Source: a virus. Taken from it: DNA of 43,486 bases. Each line of letters opens with the position of its first letter. The first letter of the stretch is position 1. Position numbers and translations under genes: made by a program. Below are positions 29,686 through 37,923 of this stretch, piece after piece. The stretch is from IMG/VR virus record IMGVR_UViG_3300049489_000673, positions 1-43,486 of that record. The stretch is one strand, 5' to 3'. The notes beneath the pieces are model-generated. The model was not told where the DNA came from, did not search any database, and worked only from the letters and a program-made list of their open reading frames with translations.

Positions 29686-31501
29686 GGGCGCCTCCCATCT
29701 CAAGTGCCACACCTTCGAGCGCTCGATACAGCTCATCCCTCACGGATGCCCCGATGCCTTGGGCCCCGGCGGTGACGTTGAGGTTGTGGATCGTGACCGA
29801 CCGCGAAGAGTTGTTCGTCGTGGCGGAGAACGCGCCTTGCGGCGGGTGAACCATGTCCTCGACTGCGCGTTGGGCCCGGGGAGATTCGTCGCCGACGCCT
29901 TGAGCGGTGCCCTTGCCAATGTTGCGCCCGAAGTCGGCGAAGACTTGAGAGGGCGAATGGATCCCCATCACGTCCTTGAACTTGTCGCGCATCGAAGCGG
30001 CGAGCCCGCCGATAGCGTCGACCGCTCCCGAGGCTGCCGACTTGATGCCCTCGACTAGGCCGTTGACCATCATCGTTCCGAGGTTGCCCCAGCCGAAGCG
30101 ACTGAGGGAGTCCCACGCTTCCGTGAGGGTATTCGCTAAGTTCTTCGCGGCGGTCCAAGCGGCGACAAGCGCCCCTCCCATGATGATCAGTGGAGCGGCG
30201 GTCATAGCAAAGCCGGTAGCCACAACCGCAAGCGCGCCGCCTACTCCGTACAGAACGTACTCAGTGACCTTGAGCGCGTCGTTCCAGTCGACCCAATCGC
30301 GCTTCACCCAATCGGGCATCATGCGACCGATGGCCGCGGATGCCTTGAGCCCGGCTGTCCCCATGTTGAGGATCGCAATCGTTGCGCCCTGGATCACTCG
30401 CTTGATTGCAAGTCCGCCTTGTTCGCCGTCCTCGAAGATGGGGCCGAAGATGGCCTGAAGGATCGAGCGCCAAGCGTCGCCCACGGCGGAGCCCTCGCGG
30501 AACATTGACAGGACGGTGTTCAGTCCGCGCAAGACGGGCTCAATGTTGAACGCCTTCCCGATGCCCATGATGTTCTCTTTGAACTTCATCCACTGGACAT
30601 CGAGTGAAAGCATCTGCTTTTGGACAATGCCCCCGAGCTGCCCGCGCACTCGGTCGGCGAGGCCCTTGACGGAGTGGCCCGCGAGGGCTGCGCCAGTGGC
30701 CCAGCCGGCGAAAGCCTGCGCCGCCTCCTCGCCCTGCGCCGACGCCTTGATTGCCATGGCGTCCAGGGTCTGCACAAGGTTGTCCCCGCGCAAGCCGGCC
30801 TTGTAGAGCTGCGTCGTGTAGCTCGCGACCTGATCGCGACTGATGGCACTGGACGCGCTCACGCGGTCAATGGCGGCCTGTAGCTCGCCCGCGTTGCCGG
30901 CGGCCACTCCCCACCATGATCGCATCTTCGTCATGCCTTCAAGTCGGAGTAGCTCTGAGCGGCGGGCGTCGGCTGACTTGACGATGAAGGCGCCGAGGGC
31001 GGCCACTGCCACGCCAATCGACGCAGCGAAGGCGTAGGCCGCGGCGGCTTCGGCGAGCAAGGCGGCACGTGATTCCTTGGTGAGCTTCATCGATGCCGCG
31101 CGCCCCTTGCCGATTGCCTCCTGCTCCTTACGCAGGTCGGCCTGATAGCGCTGCATAGCGGCCCCGCGTTCCTTGGCCTCCGCCATGGCCGCGTCCTTCG
31201 CCTTCTTCTGCGACTCCGCCTGTTCCTTGCGACGGTTGCGTACCTCGCGAAGCGTGACGCCCTCTTTCGCCATGGCGAGGTTGTGCGACTGGATCGACGC
31301 CTTCAGGGATTCGATCTGCCGCCTCTGCGCTGCTAGACCTTCCTTGCCCGACTTGCCGGCGGCCTGCCAAGCCTTCGCCAGATCGCGAGCCTTGGCCATC
31401 TCGGCGTTGAGCGCTTCAAGCTTGTCCGCCGCCTGCTCGGCAGACATGCCGGCGGAACTGGCGTCCAGGTCGATAACGAATGAAGCGCCGCCGTCAGCCA
31501 T
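29678..31501 (-). CDS. Tail tape measure protein
   Basis: The 607-residue product has an N-terminal coiled-coil (KLEALNAEMAKARDLAKAWQ to MAEAKERGAAMQRYQADLRK), two hydrophobic stretches (about 145-175 AEAAAAYAFAASIGVAVAAL, and about 410-445 VGGALAVVATGFAMTAAPLI) and the C-terminal DVMGIHSPSQVFADFGRNIG, a strong tape-measure signature ('GI.SPS.vf...G.....G...G'). At the usual 0.15 nm per residue it predicts a tail near 90 nm. It lies downstream of the chaperone frameshift site, separated by the gpG-like gene. Confidence 0.92.
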   Translation of the reverse strand: MADGGASFVIDLDASSAGMSAEQAADKLEALNAEMAKARDLAKAWQAAGKSGKEGLAAQRRQIESLKASIQSHNLAMAKEGVTLREVRNRRKEQAESQKKAKDAAMAEAKERGAAMQRYQADLRKEQEAIGKGRAASMKLTKESRAALLAEAAAAYAFAASIGVAVAALGAFIVKSADARRSELLRLEGMTKMRSWWGVAAGNAGELQAAIDRVSASSAISRDQVASYTTQLYKAGLRGDNLVQTLDAMAIKASAQGEEAAQAFAGWATGAALAGHSVKGLADRVRGQLGGIVQKQMLSLDVQWMKFKENIMGIGKAFNIEPVLRGLNTVLSMFREGSAVGDAWRSILQAIFGPIFEDGEQGGLAIKRVIQGATIAILNMGTAGLKASAAIGRMMPDWVKRDWVDWNDALKVTEYVLYGVGGALAVVATGFAMTAAPLIIMGGALVAAWTAAKNLANTLTEAWDSLSRFGWGNLGTMMVNGLVEGIKSAASGAVDAIGGLAASMRDKFKDVMGIHSPSQVFADFGRNIGKGTAQGVGDESPRAQRAVEDMVHPPQGAFSATTNNSSRSVTIHNLNVTAGAQGIGASVRDELYRALEGVALEMGGARV

Positions 31502-31505
31502 TGAT

Positions 31506-31970
31506 TTACTCTAGCCCGAGCACCTTCGCCAAGACACCACGCATGGCCTGGATCCACTTCTCTGGGATGCCCTTCTTCCCGTCGGGGATGATAGGGCGGC
31601 GCATCTTCGTTCCGCCCGCGTAGCCCTTCGCCCATCCAATGTGGTGGGCTACGTGATGCCCGGAAAGCTCGATCCGGATCTGGCTTCCGGTGGCGCTCAC
31701 TTCGGTGGCTCCGGGGGCATTGGCGAGTGGGCGCTTGCCTTCCTTGGTCAGCTCCCACGGGCGACCGTAGGCGTCTTGCCGCGACACTTCGGTCAGCACG
31801 AGTTGGTTCCCAACGGCTTCGGCGCAGTCGCTTGCAGCCGCTTCTGCGTCGCCCTCGAAGGACCGAAGGCGGGCGACCAGATCGCCCACCGCGGCCTCCG
31901 CAGCCGCCGACCCAAAGGCGGTTCCGTACACCATGGGCCGGCGGTCATTGCTCTTACGACGGGTTGCCAT
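31506..31970 (-). CDS. Tail completion/assembly protein (gpG/gp10-like)
   Basis: The 154-residue product has DAYGRPWELTKEGKRPLANA ('G.pW..L...g....') and a beta end (IRIELSGHHVAHHIGWAKGY, RRPIIPDGKKGIPEKWIQAM). This is the pattern of phage tail completion (virion morphogenesis, gpG-like) proteins. The ATG shares its A with the TGA of the chaperone frameshift product (TGATG). It lies between the chaperone and the tape measure, an uncommon but known spot. Confidence 0.65.
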   Translation of the reverse strand: MATRRKSNDRRPMVYGTAFGSAAAEAAVGDLVARLRSFEGDAEAAASDCAEAVGNQLVLTEVSRQDAYGRPWELTKEGKRPLANAPGATEVSATGSQIRIELSGHHVAHHIGWAKGYAGGTKMRRPIIPDGKKGIPEKWIQAMRGVLAKVLGLE

Positions 31971-32589
31971 CAGTCCGACTTCGTGAGGGCCATCCGGAGG
32001 ATCCGAAGATCCCTGAGGGCTTCAGTCAGTAGGATCGCCCCGGCGACTCGGGAGTGATACTCCGGGTCCTCATTGAGCCAGCCGGGGACGAGTAGATCCA
32101 TCAGGCACGTTGCGGCTTCCCGCTTCGACTCGTGGGCCCTGTCGAGGGCCCGGGTTATTTTCCCTCGTCGTCCTCCCGTGCCCGACCAGAGAGCTTCACC
32201 ACCAGATCGCCGGCTCCGGCAATGAGGGCCGGGTACAGCTCAAGGGCTCGGGTGAATTCCGCCGTCGACTCGGCACCCTTCGGGTAGAGGCAGACTGAGA
32301 CCAGTGAGAGCATGTCCTCACTAGTCTTGCTGTTCTTCGAGTCGAGAAACCGCATGTAGGAAGCTCGGGGCGGAGCCACCAGGACGAACCCAAACGGCCC
32401 GACCTTGATTGCTCCCGCTCGGCCCACGCCATGCTCGGCAATGGCCCTCGCTAGCTTCTCTTCGACCTCGGCGTCCCGGAGGATGTTCGCTACCTCTCGA
32501 TCCTCCGCGCCTGCTTGCTCGGCTTGCTCACGCTTCGCTTTGGCGGCCGCCAATTTCGCTAGCGCGGCCGCCTTCTTGTCCTCTGCCAT
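31970..32589 (-). CDS. Tail assembly chaperone, -1 frameshift fusion product (G-T)
   Basis: A -1 shift at GGGAAAA (32158-32164) avoids the TAA of the 144-residue chaperone and adds 62 residues: ITRALDRAHESKREAATCLM, then DLLVPGWLNEDPEYHSRVAG and a helical end ALRDLRILRMALTKSD, giving 206 residues. The extension is rich in helix-like charged sequence and uses the bases that would otherwise be a 185-bp gap. Phage tail chaperones usually come as a short form and a frameshifted long form made at a fixed ratio, binding the tape measure. The stop meets the next ATG as TGATG. Confidence 0.82.
32134..32164 (-). promoter_or_regulatory. Programmed -1 frameshift signal
   Basis: In the transcript: GGGAAAA slippery heptamer (read as G GGA AAA in the zero frame, followed by the TAA stop), a 6-base spacer TAACCC, then a perfect 7-bp hairpin GGGCCCTCGACAGGGCCC (loop CGAC). 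All parts of a classic slippery-site stimulator are present, with correct spacing, within the tail chaperone gene. Confidence 0.88.
32155..32589 (-). CDS. Tail assembly chaperone, short form (G)
   Basis: The 144-residue product starts with a charged coiled-coil (MAEDKKAAALAKLAAAKAKR) and has KVGPFGFVLVAPPRASYMRF and LYPKGAESTAEFTRALELYP. Phage G-type chaperones share this 'lysine-rich helix, then folded domain' plan and lie before the tape measure. It ends ...EDDEGK at a TAA immediately after the slippery site. A ribosome-binding site AAGGAAGG lies before the ATG. Confidence 0.82.
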   Translation of the reverse strand: MAEDKKAAALAKLAAAKAKREQAEQAGAEDREVANILRDAEVEEKLARAIAEHGVGRAGAIKVGPFGFVLVAPPRASYMRFLDSKNSKTSEDMLSLVSVCLYPKGAESTAEFTRALELYPALIAGAGDLVVKLSGRAREDDEGK

Positions 32590-32610
32590 GTTCCCTTCCT
32601 TTCACCCTGC

Positions 32611-33090
32611 TCAAGGCAGGTACGTTGACGAATCGAACAGCGTAGTCCCGTCTCGATAGATGTAAAGCGGCTTGAGCTTCAGCTCATCCTCAAGCGGGTC
32701 GGCGCCCTCGGAACGGCTCGCACTGTCAGCCGTGACGACGCAACTCAGCAGATTGACCGAGTGGGAGTCCAGGTCACTCTCCCCATAGAAGATGTCCACC
32801 TGGAACTCCACGCTCCCGTAGCTCCGGCCGTCAGCCGCAAGCGCGGCGAGTCGGTTGCGGAGGTGGGCCACCGCGTGAGTCTTGCCCTTGAGGTTGCTCT
32901 CATCGGTGGAGTACTTGCCAGCGCTCCGCCCGAGTGGGCCGTGATGGGAGCCGAGCCCGTAGCCTTCGACGCGCTCCCGCTTGTCCCCGTAGGTGATCTC
33001 GGTGAAGCCCGTGATGACCTCGCCGTCCACCGTGACGAGGATCGAGCCCCAGGAAAACAGGTTGCCGTTGACGCGAATCGGATCAGACAT
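32611..33090 (-). CDS. Tail tube protein
   Basis: The 159-residue product starts MSDPIRVNGNLFSWGSILVT and has VTVDGEVITGFTEITYGDKR, ERVEGYGLGSHHGPLGRSAG and SYGSVEFQVDIFYGESDLDS. The order of the 'iSwgsi.....G....g.tei.ygd...' segment and size fit myophage tube proteins (gpM/FII/XkdM-like). It is directly after the sheath gene, as expected. The beta-sandwich fold is inferred. Confidence 0.8.
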   Translation of the reverse strand: MSDPIRVNGNLFSWGSILVTVDGEVITGFTEITYGDKRERVEGYGLGSHHGPLGRSAGKYSTDESNLKGKTHAVAHLRNRLAALAADGRSYGSVEFQVDIFYGESDLDSHSVNLLSCVVTADSASRSEGADPLEDELKLKPLYIYRDGTTLFDSSTYLP

Positions 33091-33098
33091 GGATCACC

Positions 33099-34538
33099 TC
33101 AGACGGCCTGAAGAGCCGGGTTGACGAAGCCGACGGACGCATTGATCGCCTTGGGGTATGCCAGTGGCACAACGAAGACTTGGACGGTCAGGGGATCGCC
33201 TCCCAAGAGATCGTCGTCCCCGCTCACGATGCAGTAGGCGTCGCTGGCCTTGCCCTTGCCCGTGAGTCGACTGCGGAGCTTGCCGTTCAGGCCATCCTGG
33301 ATCCGCAGGCGGTCGGACTCCAGGATCCTGCCCGTAGTCTTGTTGACTCGGGTGGCCTTCGAGAGCCTGCGCAGGAGGAACAGCCGCGACTCCGTGAGGG
33401 CAATGTTCATCACGCGACGGTGCTGCAAGAATTGGAAGTCGGAGCCCGCCGGGGAGAGCAACCGGAAGTTGCCGACGTAGGTCCCGGGGAACCCGTCCCA
33501 GGTGCGCAGGGTGATGGCGCGCAGATCGTCCGCCCCGGGCTGCTCAGCCTCATCGTGAAAGAGGATGTTCCCATTCGCGTCCCGGATCTGAGTGCCGGGG
33601 AGGGGCCCGAGGTCAAGCTCGGCAGGGTCAATCTCCTCGGACTGCGACTGACCGAAGGGGGCGACGGAGTAGATTGCCGGGCGCTTGTAGACCCGCCCGG
33701 ACACGTCCGAAGTGAACCAGTGGTCGCCGAAGGAAACCCCTCCGTAGATCGACGACTTGGCGTTGAACTCGGAGCCGAAGGCGGTCTGATAGGTCGCATC
33801 CGACTCGCCGGAGTTGGCCATCCGGAAGTGGCCGCACCACCAGTGGTACTTGCCGGCCGTCGCCATGCTGGCGAGCTTTCCATCAACCACGTCGGACAAT
33901 GCCCCGGTGAGGTTGCCGAGAACCAGCACTCCGTCCCATGCGGTAGCGGTGGCCGCCAGTGCGTCGAGGGCAGCCCCCAGTGAGGTGGCATCGAAGGCGG
34001 GGGCAACCGTCGGGCAGGCCCAGGTGTCGCCTGCTACCAGCGTGCCAGCGCCGAGCGTGAAGCTCACGCCCGAGCTGGGGACAGTGAGAGTCGTTCCGGT
34101 GCCCTGAGTCTGAGGCGCCGAGGTGGTCCGCCCGCCGTCAAGCGAGTAGGTCCAGGTGATTCCGGCGACGCCGACAGTGCCGCCAGTGACCACCGTGATG
34201 ACCACCTCGTAGGCATCGAGAGGGGCAGCCCCGCCCGCCGCCGTCGGGACACACGTCCCGGTGATAGTCTTGGTCAGCGTGCCCACGGTGCCAGCCGTGG
34301 CCTGCGCAGCCTTGACGCAAACCACCGTCAGCCCGTAGCGATTGATCGCGCGGGCAGCGCCTTCGGTGAGCGGTCCCTGCCCGAAGGTGGACAGGACGGA
34401 TGACGCCCGCGTGAAGGCTTGAGGGGTGGCCGCAGTGCCGCTCTCGGAGCACGCAACGATCGCGAGGTTCCGAGTAGCGGGAGCCGTTGCCCCGAGTGCG
34501 TTGTCGACCTGAGTAATAGTGAGCCGGGGTAGAGTCAT
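33099..34538 (-). CDS. Contractile tail sheath protein
   Basis: The 479-residue product has NALGATAPATRNLAIVACSE at the N terminus and RAINRYGLTVVCVKA, a middle with IYGGVSFGDHWFTSDVSGRV, YSVAPFGQSQSEEIDPAEL, and a C-terminal QHRRVMNIALTESRLFLLRR, then FVVPLAYPKAINASVGFVNP. These match myophage sheath subunits (gpL/FI/DUF2586-like). The sheath contracts to drive the tube through the envelope. It precedes tube and chaperones in the usual order. Confidence 0.85.
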   Translation of the reverse strand: MTLPRLTITQVDNALGATAPATRNLAIVACSESGTAATPQAFTRASSVLSTFGQGPLTEGAARAINRYGLTVVCVKAAQATAGTVGTLTKTITGTCVPTAAGGAAPLDAYEVVITVVTGGTVGVAGITWTYSLDGGRTTSAPQTQGTGTTLTVPSSGVSFTLGAGTLVAGDTWACPTVAPAFDATSLGAALDALAATATAWDGVLVLGNLTGALSDVVDGKLASMATAGKYHWWCGHFRMANSGESDATYQTAFGSEFNAKSSIYGGVSFGDHWFTSDVSGRVYKRPAIYSVAPFGQSQSEEIDPAELDLGPLPGTQIRDANGNILFHDEAEQPGADDLRAITLRTWDGFPGTYVGNFRLLSPAGSDFQFLQHRRVMNIALTESRLFLLRRLSKATRVNKTTGRILESDRLRIQDGLNGKLRSRLTGKGKASDAYCIVSGDDDLLGGDPLTVQVFVVPLAYPKAINASVGFVNPALQAV

Positions 34539-35098
34539 GCCGGAACCTCTGTGACTTCAATGGTAGTCGTTACGTCCAACTCTGACACCTCGGCGGAGAA
34601 GCCCACCGGCACGTCAGTAGTGGGGCCAACCTCGCCCGAGGCGACGTCGGGCACCGTGCCCTCAATCGTCATGAGAACTTCGATGGTTGCCCCGAGCCGG
34701 CGCACCTTCTTATCGGTCAACCAAGTGACACGGCGCAGGGCGAATCGACCATGGGCCTTGAGGTAGACCGCGCGGTAAAAGTCATCGAACAGAAGGCGCG
34801 CGGCCGCGTACTGCTTGCGCTCATTCTCGGGCTCGGTCGCGTCCCTGGCGTCCAGGTAGATCGTGACAAGCTCATCCACTGTCGCGAGGTTGCGCGGGTT
34901 GCCGCCGGGGAACTTCGGGGGGAGGATCTGCCCGATGCCGCCGGACGTATCGCCGGGGACGAACACGATCACTCGCTGCTCTGAAAATTGCTTGTCCGCT
35001 TCACGCCAGCCGAAGCGGAAGAGGCCCATGGTGCCGTCGGCCTCAAACTGAGCCTTGACCCCATCGAAGAGGGCAGTGAGCGCGAAGGGGTCAGACAC
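34535..35098 (-). CDS. Tail terminator/neck-type protein
   Basis: The 187-residue product (GTG start, overlapping the previous gene by 8 bp) has SEQRVIVFVPGDTSGGIGQI, NLATVDELVTIYLDARDATE, RLLFDDFYRAVYLKAHGRFA and a beta end. The 'i...vPg........d..v.iw..' pattern with a helix and a strand pair suits a tail terminator or head-tail joining protein. Position between connector and sheath supports this. Confidence 0.65.
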   Translation of the reverse strand: MSDPFALTALFDGVKAQFEADGTMGLFRFGWREADKQFSEQRVIVFVPGDTSGGIGQILPPKFPGGNPRNLATVDELVTIYLDARDATEPENERKQYAAARLLFDDFYRAVYLKAHGRFALRRVTWLTDKKVRRLGATIEVLMTIEGTVPDVASGEVGPTTDVPVGFSAEVSELDVTTTIEVTEVPA

Positions 35099-35549
35099 CC
35101 GTCAGCCTCCCCGCTTGCACGTCAAGCCAGTCGTATGCCGTGGGCTCCGAGTAGGCGAGGGGGGCACCTTGTGAGATCCCGGTGCTCTGAGTGTCCTGGC
35201 GCACCGGCAGATCAAAGAGCCCGTCTTTCGAGTCGGCGGCTTCCTTGATCTCGTCCAGTGCCATCTTGCGGTCAGCCGCGATGGTTTCGAATTGCGGGTC
35301 CCTCGGGTCGACGCCCATTCGCTGGAACGCCTTGACCGTGACCACCGCGACGACCCAAGCGCGGAAAGTCTCGGGCACTGGATCGGCAAAGGGGGTTGCG
35401 TAGCGCTTGCGTAGGCGGCTGTAGATCCACGCCTCGGTCATCGTGATCTGATTCTCGATCCACCCGGGCGCAAGGGACGACAACTCGTCCACCATGCTGG
35501 CGGGCATCACGGTTCGATCGCGAAACTCTGCGAGGGTCAGTTGGGTCAT
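35091..35549 (-). CDS. Head-tail connector protein (DUF1320, Mu gp36-like)
   Basis: The 152-residue product has LTLAEFRDRTVMPASMVDEL, ENQITMTEAWIYSRLRKRYA and FADPVPETFRAWVVAVVTVK. The N-terminal helical 'F..rt.m......l' and 'a...i.s.LrkRY..Pf....p' match DUF1320 (gp36) connector proteins. Mu places gp36 just after the coat gene, as here. Confidence 0.78.
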   Translation of the reverse strand: MTQLTLAEFRDRTVMPASMVDELSSLAPGWIENQITMTEAWIYSRLRKRYATPFADPVPETFRAWVVAVVTVKAFQRMGVDPRDPQFETIAADRKMALDEIKEAADSKDGLFDLPVRQDTQSTGISQGAPLAYSEPTAYDWLDVQAGRLTGV

Positions 35550-35557
35550 GGGATGAA

Positions 35558-35581
35558 GGGCCCCGAGTTTCCCCGGGGCCC
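35558..35581 (-). terminator. Hairpin after the coat gene
   Basis: GGGCCCCG and CGGGGCCC arms (8 bp perfect) around an 8-base loop lie 8 bases after the coat-protein stop and before the connector gene. There is no T-tract on the minus strand, so it is probably a partial terminator or an mRNA-stabilising hairpin giving extra coat mRNA. Confidence 0.55.
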
Positions 35582-35588
35582 ACTTTCA

Positions 35589-36641
35589 TCAGGCGGGACG
35601 GACCTTGAAGATCAGGAAGGGGTGGCCCGCTCCGACCGTGTTACGGCCGCTGCAATGCCACTCCAGCTCTTCCTTGCGGCTCAGCTCCGCGTCGGCGCCA
35701 GTGCCCCCACCCATGCCGGTGAAGTAGCGCGTGGTGAAGGGCTGACGGTCGACATAGACCAGGGCGCCGAGTTGCGACTGACTCGCTTGCTCGCACACCA
35801 CGTAGACCGATGCGTCGTCGTCGCTCGAAGTGCTGAACTCGTCGGCCTCGATCAGCTCACCGTAGCCAGCGCGCGCCAGGACGGTGGACACGTCGGAGGA
35901 ACCTCCGCCGGTCGCCGCTCCGCCAACACCGCGAGCGATGAACTTCGCTTGCGTGACCTCCTGCAAGGTCGGAGAAAGCTCGGGGCCGGAGAGCAGTGCG
36001 CTTACCCGCAGGAACCGAGGATCGACGCCGTTGGGCATCTTGATCTTGCGGATGTGCGCGCTGATCAACTTGAGGGCCTCCAGATTCTGATCGGGAGTCT
36101 TCGCCTTCGTGATCGTGTACGAGGCATCGGTGATCAGATTGGAGTAGGTGCCCTTGCTTGCGTCACTCGGGTTCACCGGGTGGTCGGTGGCGAAGAGTGC
36201 CTTGCCGTCATAGCCGATGTTCGTCTCGCCGGCCTTGATGAAGTCCGCCACCTTCTTCTGCGGCCAGTAGGCGGCGTACATGCCAGTCTGAGCCGACCAC
36301 TCGGCGCCCGCCTGGATCCCTTCGCCGCCAATGACGCCGTTGGCGATGTCCTCGAACTTGGCCCGAGGGAGGCGAAGAGCCGTACCGGCAAAGCGGTTGG
36401 TGTACTCCGTGTAAAGCTCGACCAGATCGTCGAACTTGAAGTTGCCGCCGGACTCGCCCTGGTCCTTGATCGTGACGTTGCTCAGGAGCCACGAAACGAT
36501 CTCGGTGCGGCTGGCGGACTGCCGGATTTTGGCAACCCGGTTGTACCAAGTGCGCGTCGCAAAGCGCGCGTACTCAGTCTCTTGGATCCTCTGCCAGTGC
36601 TTCTCAGCGCTGGTCAAAACTTCGACAAGTGAAACGCTCAT
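35589..36641 (-). CDS. Major coat protein (Mu gpT-like)
   Basis: The 350-residue product has EYARFATRTWYNRVAKIRQS near the N terminus, then FKFDDLVELYTEYTNRFAGT, TNIGYDGKALFATDHPVNPS ('YDGKALFATDHP' is a gpT hallmark) and LKLISAHIRKIKMPNGVDPR. HK97-fold coat subunits of Mu-like phages have this. The ATG has GAGGAG upstream. A terminator-like hairpin follows. Confidence 0.9.
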   Translation of the reverse strand: MSVSLVEVLTSAEKHWQRIQETEYARFATRTWYNRVAKIRQSASRTEIVSWLLSNVTIKDQGESGGNFKFDDLVELYTEYTNRFAGTALRLPRAKFEDIANGVIGGEGIQAGAEWSAQTGMYAAYWPQKKVADFIKAGETNIGYDGKALFATDHPVNPSDASKGTYSNLITDASYTITKAKTPDQNLEALKLISAHIRKIKMPNGVDPRFLRVSALLSGPELSPTLQEVTQAKFIARGVGGAATGGGSSDVSTVLARAGYGELIEADEFSTSSDDDASVYVVCEQASQSQLGALVYVDRQPFTTRYFTGMGGGTGADAELSRKEELEWHCSGRNTVGAGHPFLIFKVRPA

Positions 36642-36652
36642 GGTTCAACTCC

Positions 36653-37387
36653 TCATGGGGCGACGGTGGATGTTGCGCCCCAGCCCGATCCGAGCTTCGT
36701 CACCTGGACGCGATGGATCTTCGAGGCGGTGAGTGCGGCGGTGATGTTCGTGGTGCCGAACCGGTACTGCACGGTGTGCCCGTTCTTCGTGCCGTCGGCC
36801 ACGAAGGTCAGAGTCGTTCCGTCGGGAACGCCAGTGACGGGCAGGGTGATGGTCGACGCCGCGGCCGTGGTGGGCACGTCGAAGACGTTTCCATCCTGCG
36901 CCTGAGCTGCCGTCAGGACACAGTCATTCGTGACGTAGCCCAGCGTGATGCCGGCGGAGCGGTTCGGGGTGAGAACGTCCAGGGGCTCCACTAGGACGCC
37001 CTCCGACGCGCTCACGGCCCAAACGCGACCCGCGATGCCCTTGCCGGTGACGGCCATGGTGACCGTCTGATCGTCGAGGACATAGCAGATCTTACCAATG
37101 TCCGTCGCTGCAACGGCGGTGCCGGAGTCGTTGATGAACAGGTAGCCGAAGTGCTCGCGGGCGAACCGGACCTCACAGTTGGGAGTGGAGGCGGACTGTA
37201 CGACCTTGCGCCCAGCCTTGCCGATCACTAGCTCATTGCTCGCTCCGGTTGCGGCCTGGACCTTGCCGGTGCCGAGCACCAGGGCGACTAGTGAGCCCTC
37301 CTGGATGGTGGCCGACGTGGTGACGGCCATGTCCAGAGAGCCAAAGGAAACGAGCCTCATGGGGCCCTTTGCGGCGAGTGCGGTCAT
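36653..37387 (-). CDS. Head decoration/cement-type protein
   Basis: The 244-residue product begins GPMRLVSFGSLDMAVTTSAT and has EGSLVALVLGTGKVQAATGA, ASNELVIGKAGRKVVQSAST, GIAGRVWAVSASEGVLVEPL and a Thr-rich end. The N-terminal beta region resembles DUF2190-like capsid stabiliser proteins beside phage coat genes. The C-terminal strands (STITLPVTGVPDGTTLTFVA) look like an added domain. Its place, between protease/scaffold and coat, agrees. Confidence 0.65.
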   Translation of the reverse strand: MTALAAKGPMRLVSFGSLDMAVTTSATIQEGSLVALVLGTGKVQAATGASNELVIGKAGRKVVQSASTPNCEVRFAREHFGYLFINDSGTAVAATDIGKICYVLDDQTVTMAVTGKGIAGRVWAVSASEGVLVEPLDVLTPNRSAGITLGYVTNDCVLTAAQAQDGNVFDVPTTAAASTITLPVTGVPDGTTLTFVADGTKNGHTVQYRFGTTNITAALTASKIHRVQVTKLGSGWGATSTVAP

Positions 37388-37923
37388 CGGCTGTTCTCCA
37401 GGGTGGCGAGGTGCTTGCGAGCTTCCTCAGGGGTGCAAGCCCTCATGGTCATGACGTTCGCCTCTCGGGTGACGAGTGGCTCGGTTGCGATGCCGAGTGC
37501 CTTCATGGTGGCAATGTCGGCCTCGTGGTTGTGATCTCCGCCCTCGGGAGCACGCGCGGCGGGCTGCACACCCAGGGCAGCGCGGGCGCCTTCGACGGGG
37601 GAGGCAATGCGGGGGATGGCAGAGAGCACGCCGGGGAGCGCCGCTAGCGGCACACCCGCGAGCCCCTTGCGCTGGTCGGCGGAGAGATCCGGGCGCGCAG
37701 CGATGAGCTGCTCCCGACGGATGTCCTCGACCATGGCCAGGGCCTTGGCGGCCTTGTCCTCTTCCTTGTCCTCGGCTTCGGGCTCCTTCTTCTCTTCTGC
37801 GGGAGCCTCTTCCTCTTCGTCCTCAGCGAGCGCCGCAAGCGCCGCCTTGGCCTTCTTCGCCTTGTCCTGGTCCTCGCCCTCTGCAAGCGCGGCCAGGGCC
37901 TTCTTCATCTCTTCGAGATCCAT
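37384..37923 (-). CDS. Nested in-frame scaffolding protein
   Basis: An in-frame ATG (37921-37923) inside the protease gene has AGGAG about 10 bp upstream. It would yield 179 residues beginning MDLEEMKKALAALAEGEDQD: a charged, helix-rich start, a Glu/Lys-rich middle and a C-terminal part from VEDIRREQLIAARPDLSADQ. Lambda Nu3 is likewise nested in the C gene. The separate ribosome site supports independent synthesis of scaffold in excess over protease. Confidence 0.7.
   Translation of the reverse strand: MDLEEMKKALAALAEGEDQDKAKKAKAALAALAEDEEEEAPAEEKKEPEAEDKEEDKAAKALAMVEDIRREQLIAARPDLSADQRKGLAGVPLAALPGVLSAIPRIASPVEGARAALGVQPAARAPEGGDHNHEADIATMKALGIATEPLVTREANVMTMRACTPEEARKHLATLENSR

Noticed and set aside
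35541-36632. Plus-strand 363-residue frame opposite the coat gene
   Set aside because: It is antisense to a clear gpT-like coat gene, lies in an unbroken minus-strand unit, and has no recognisable domain.
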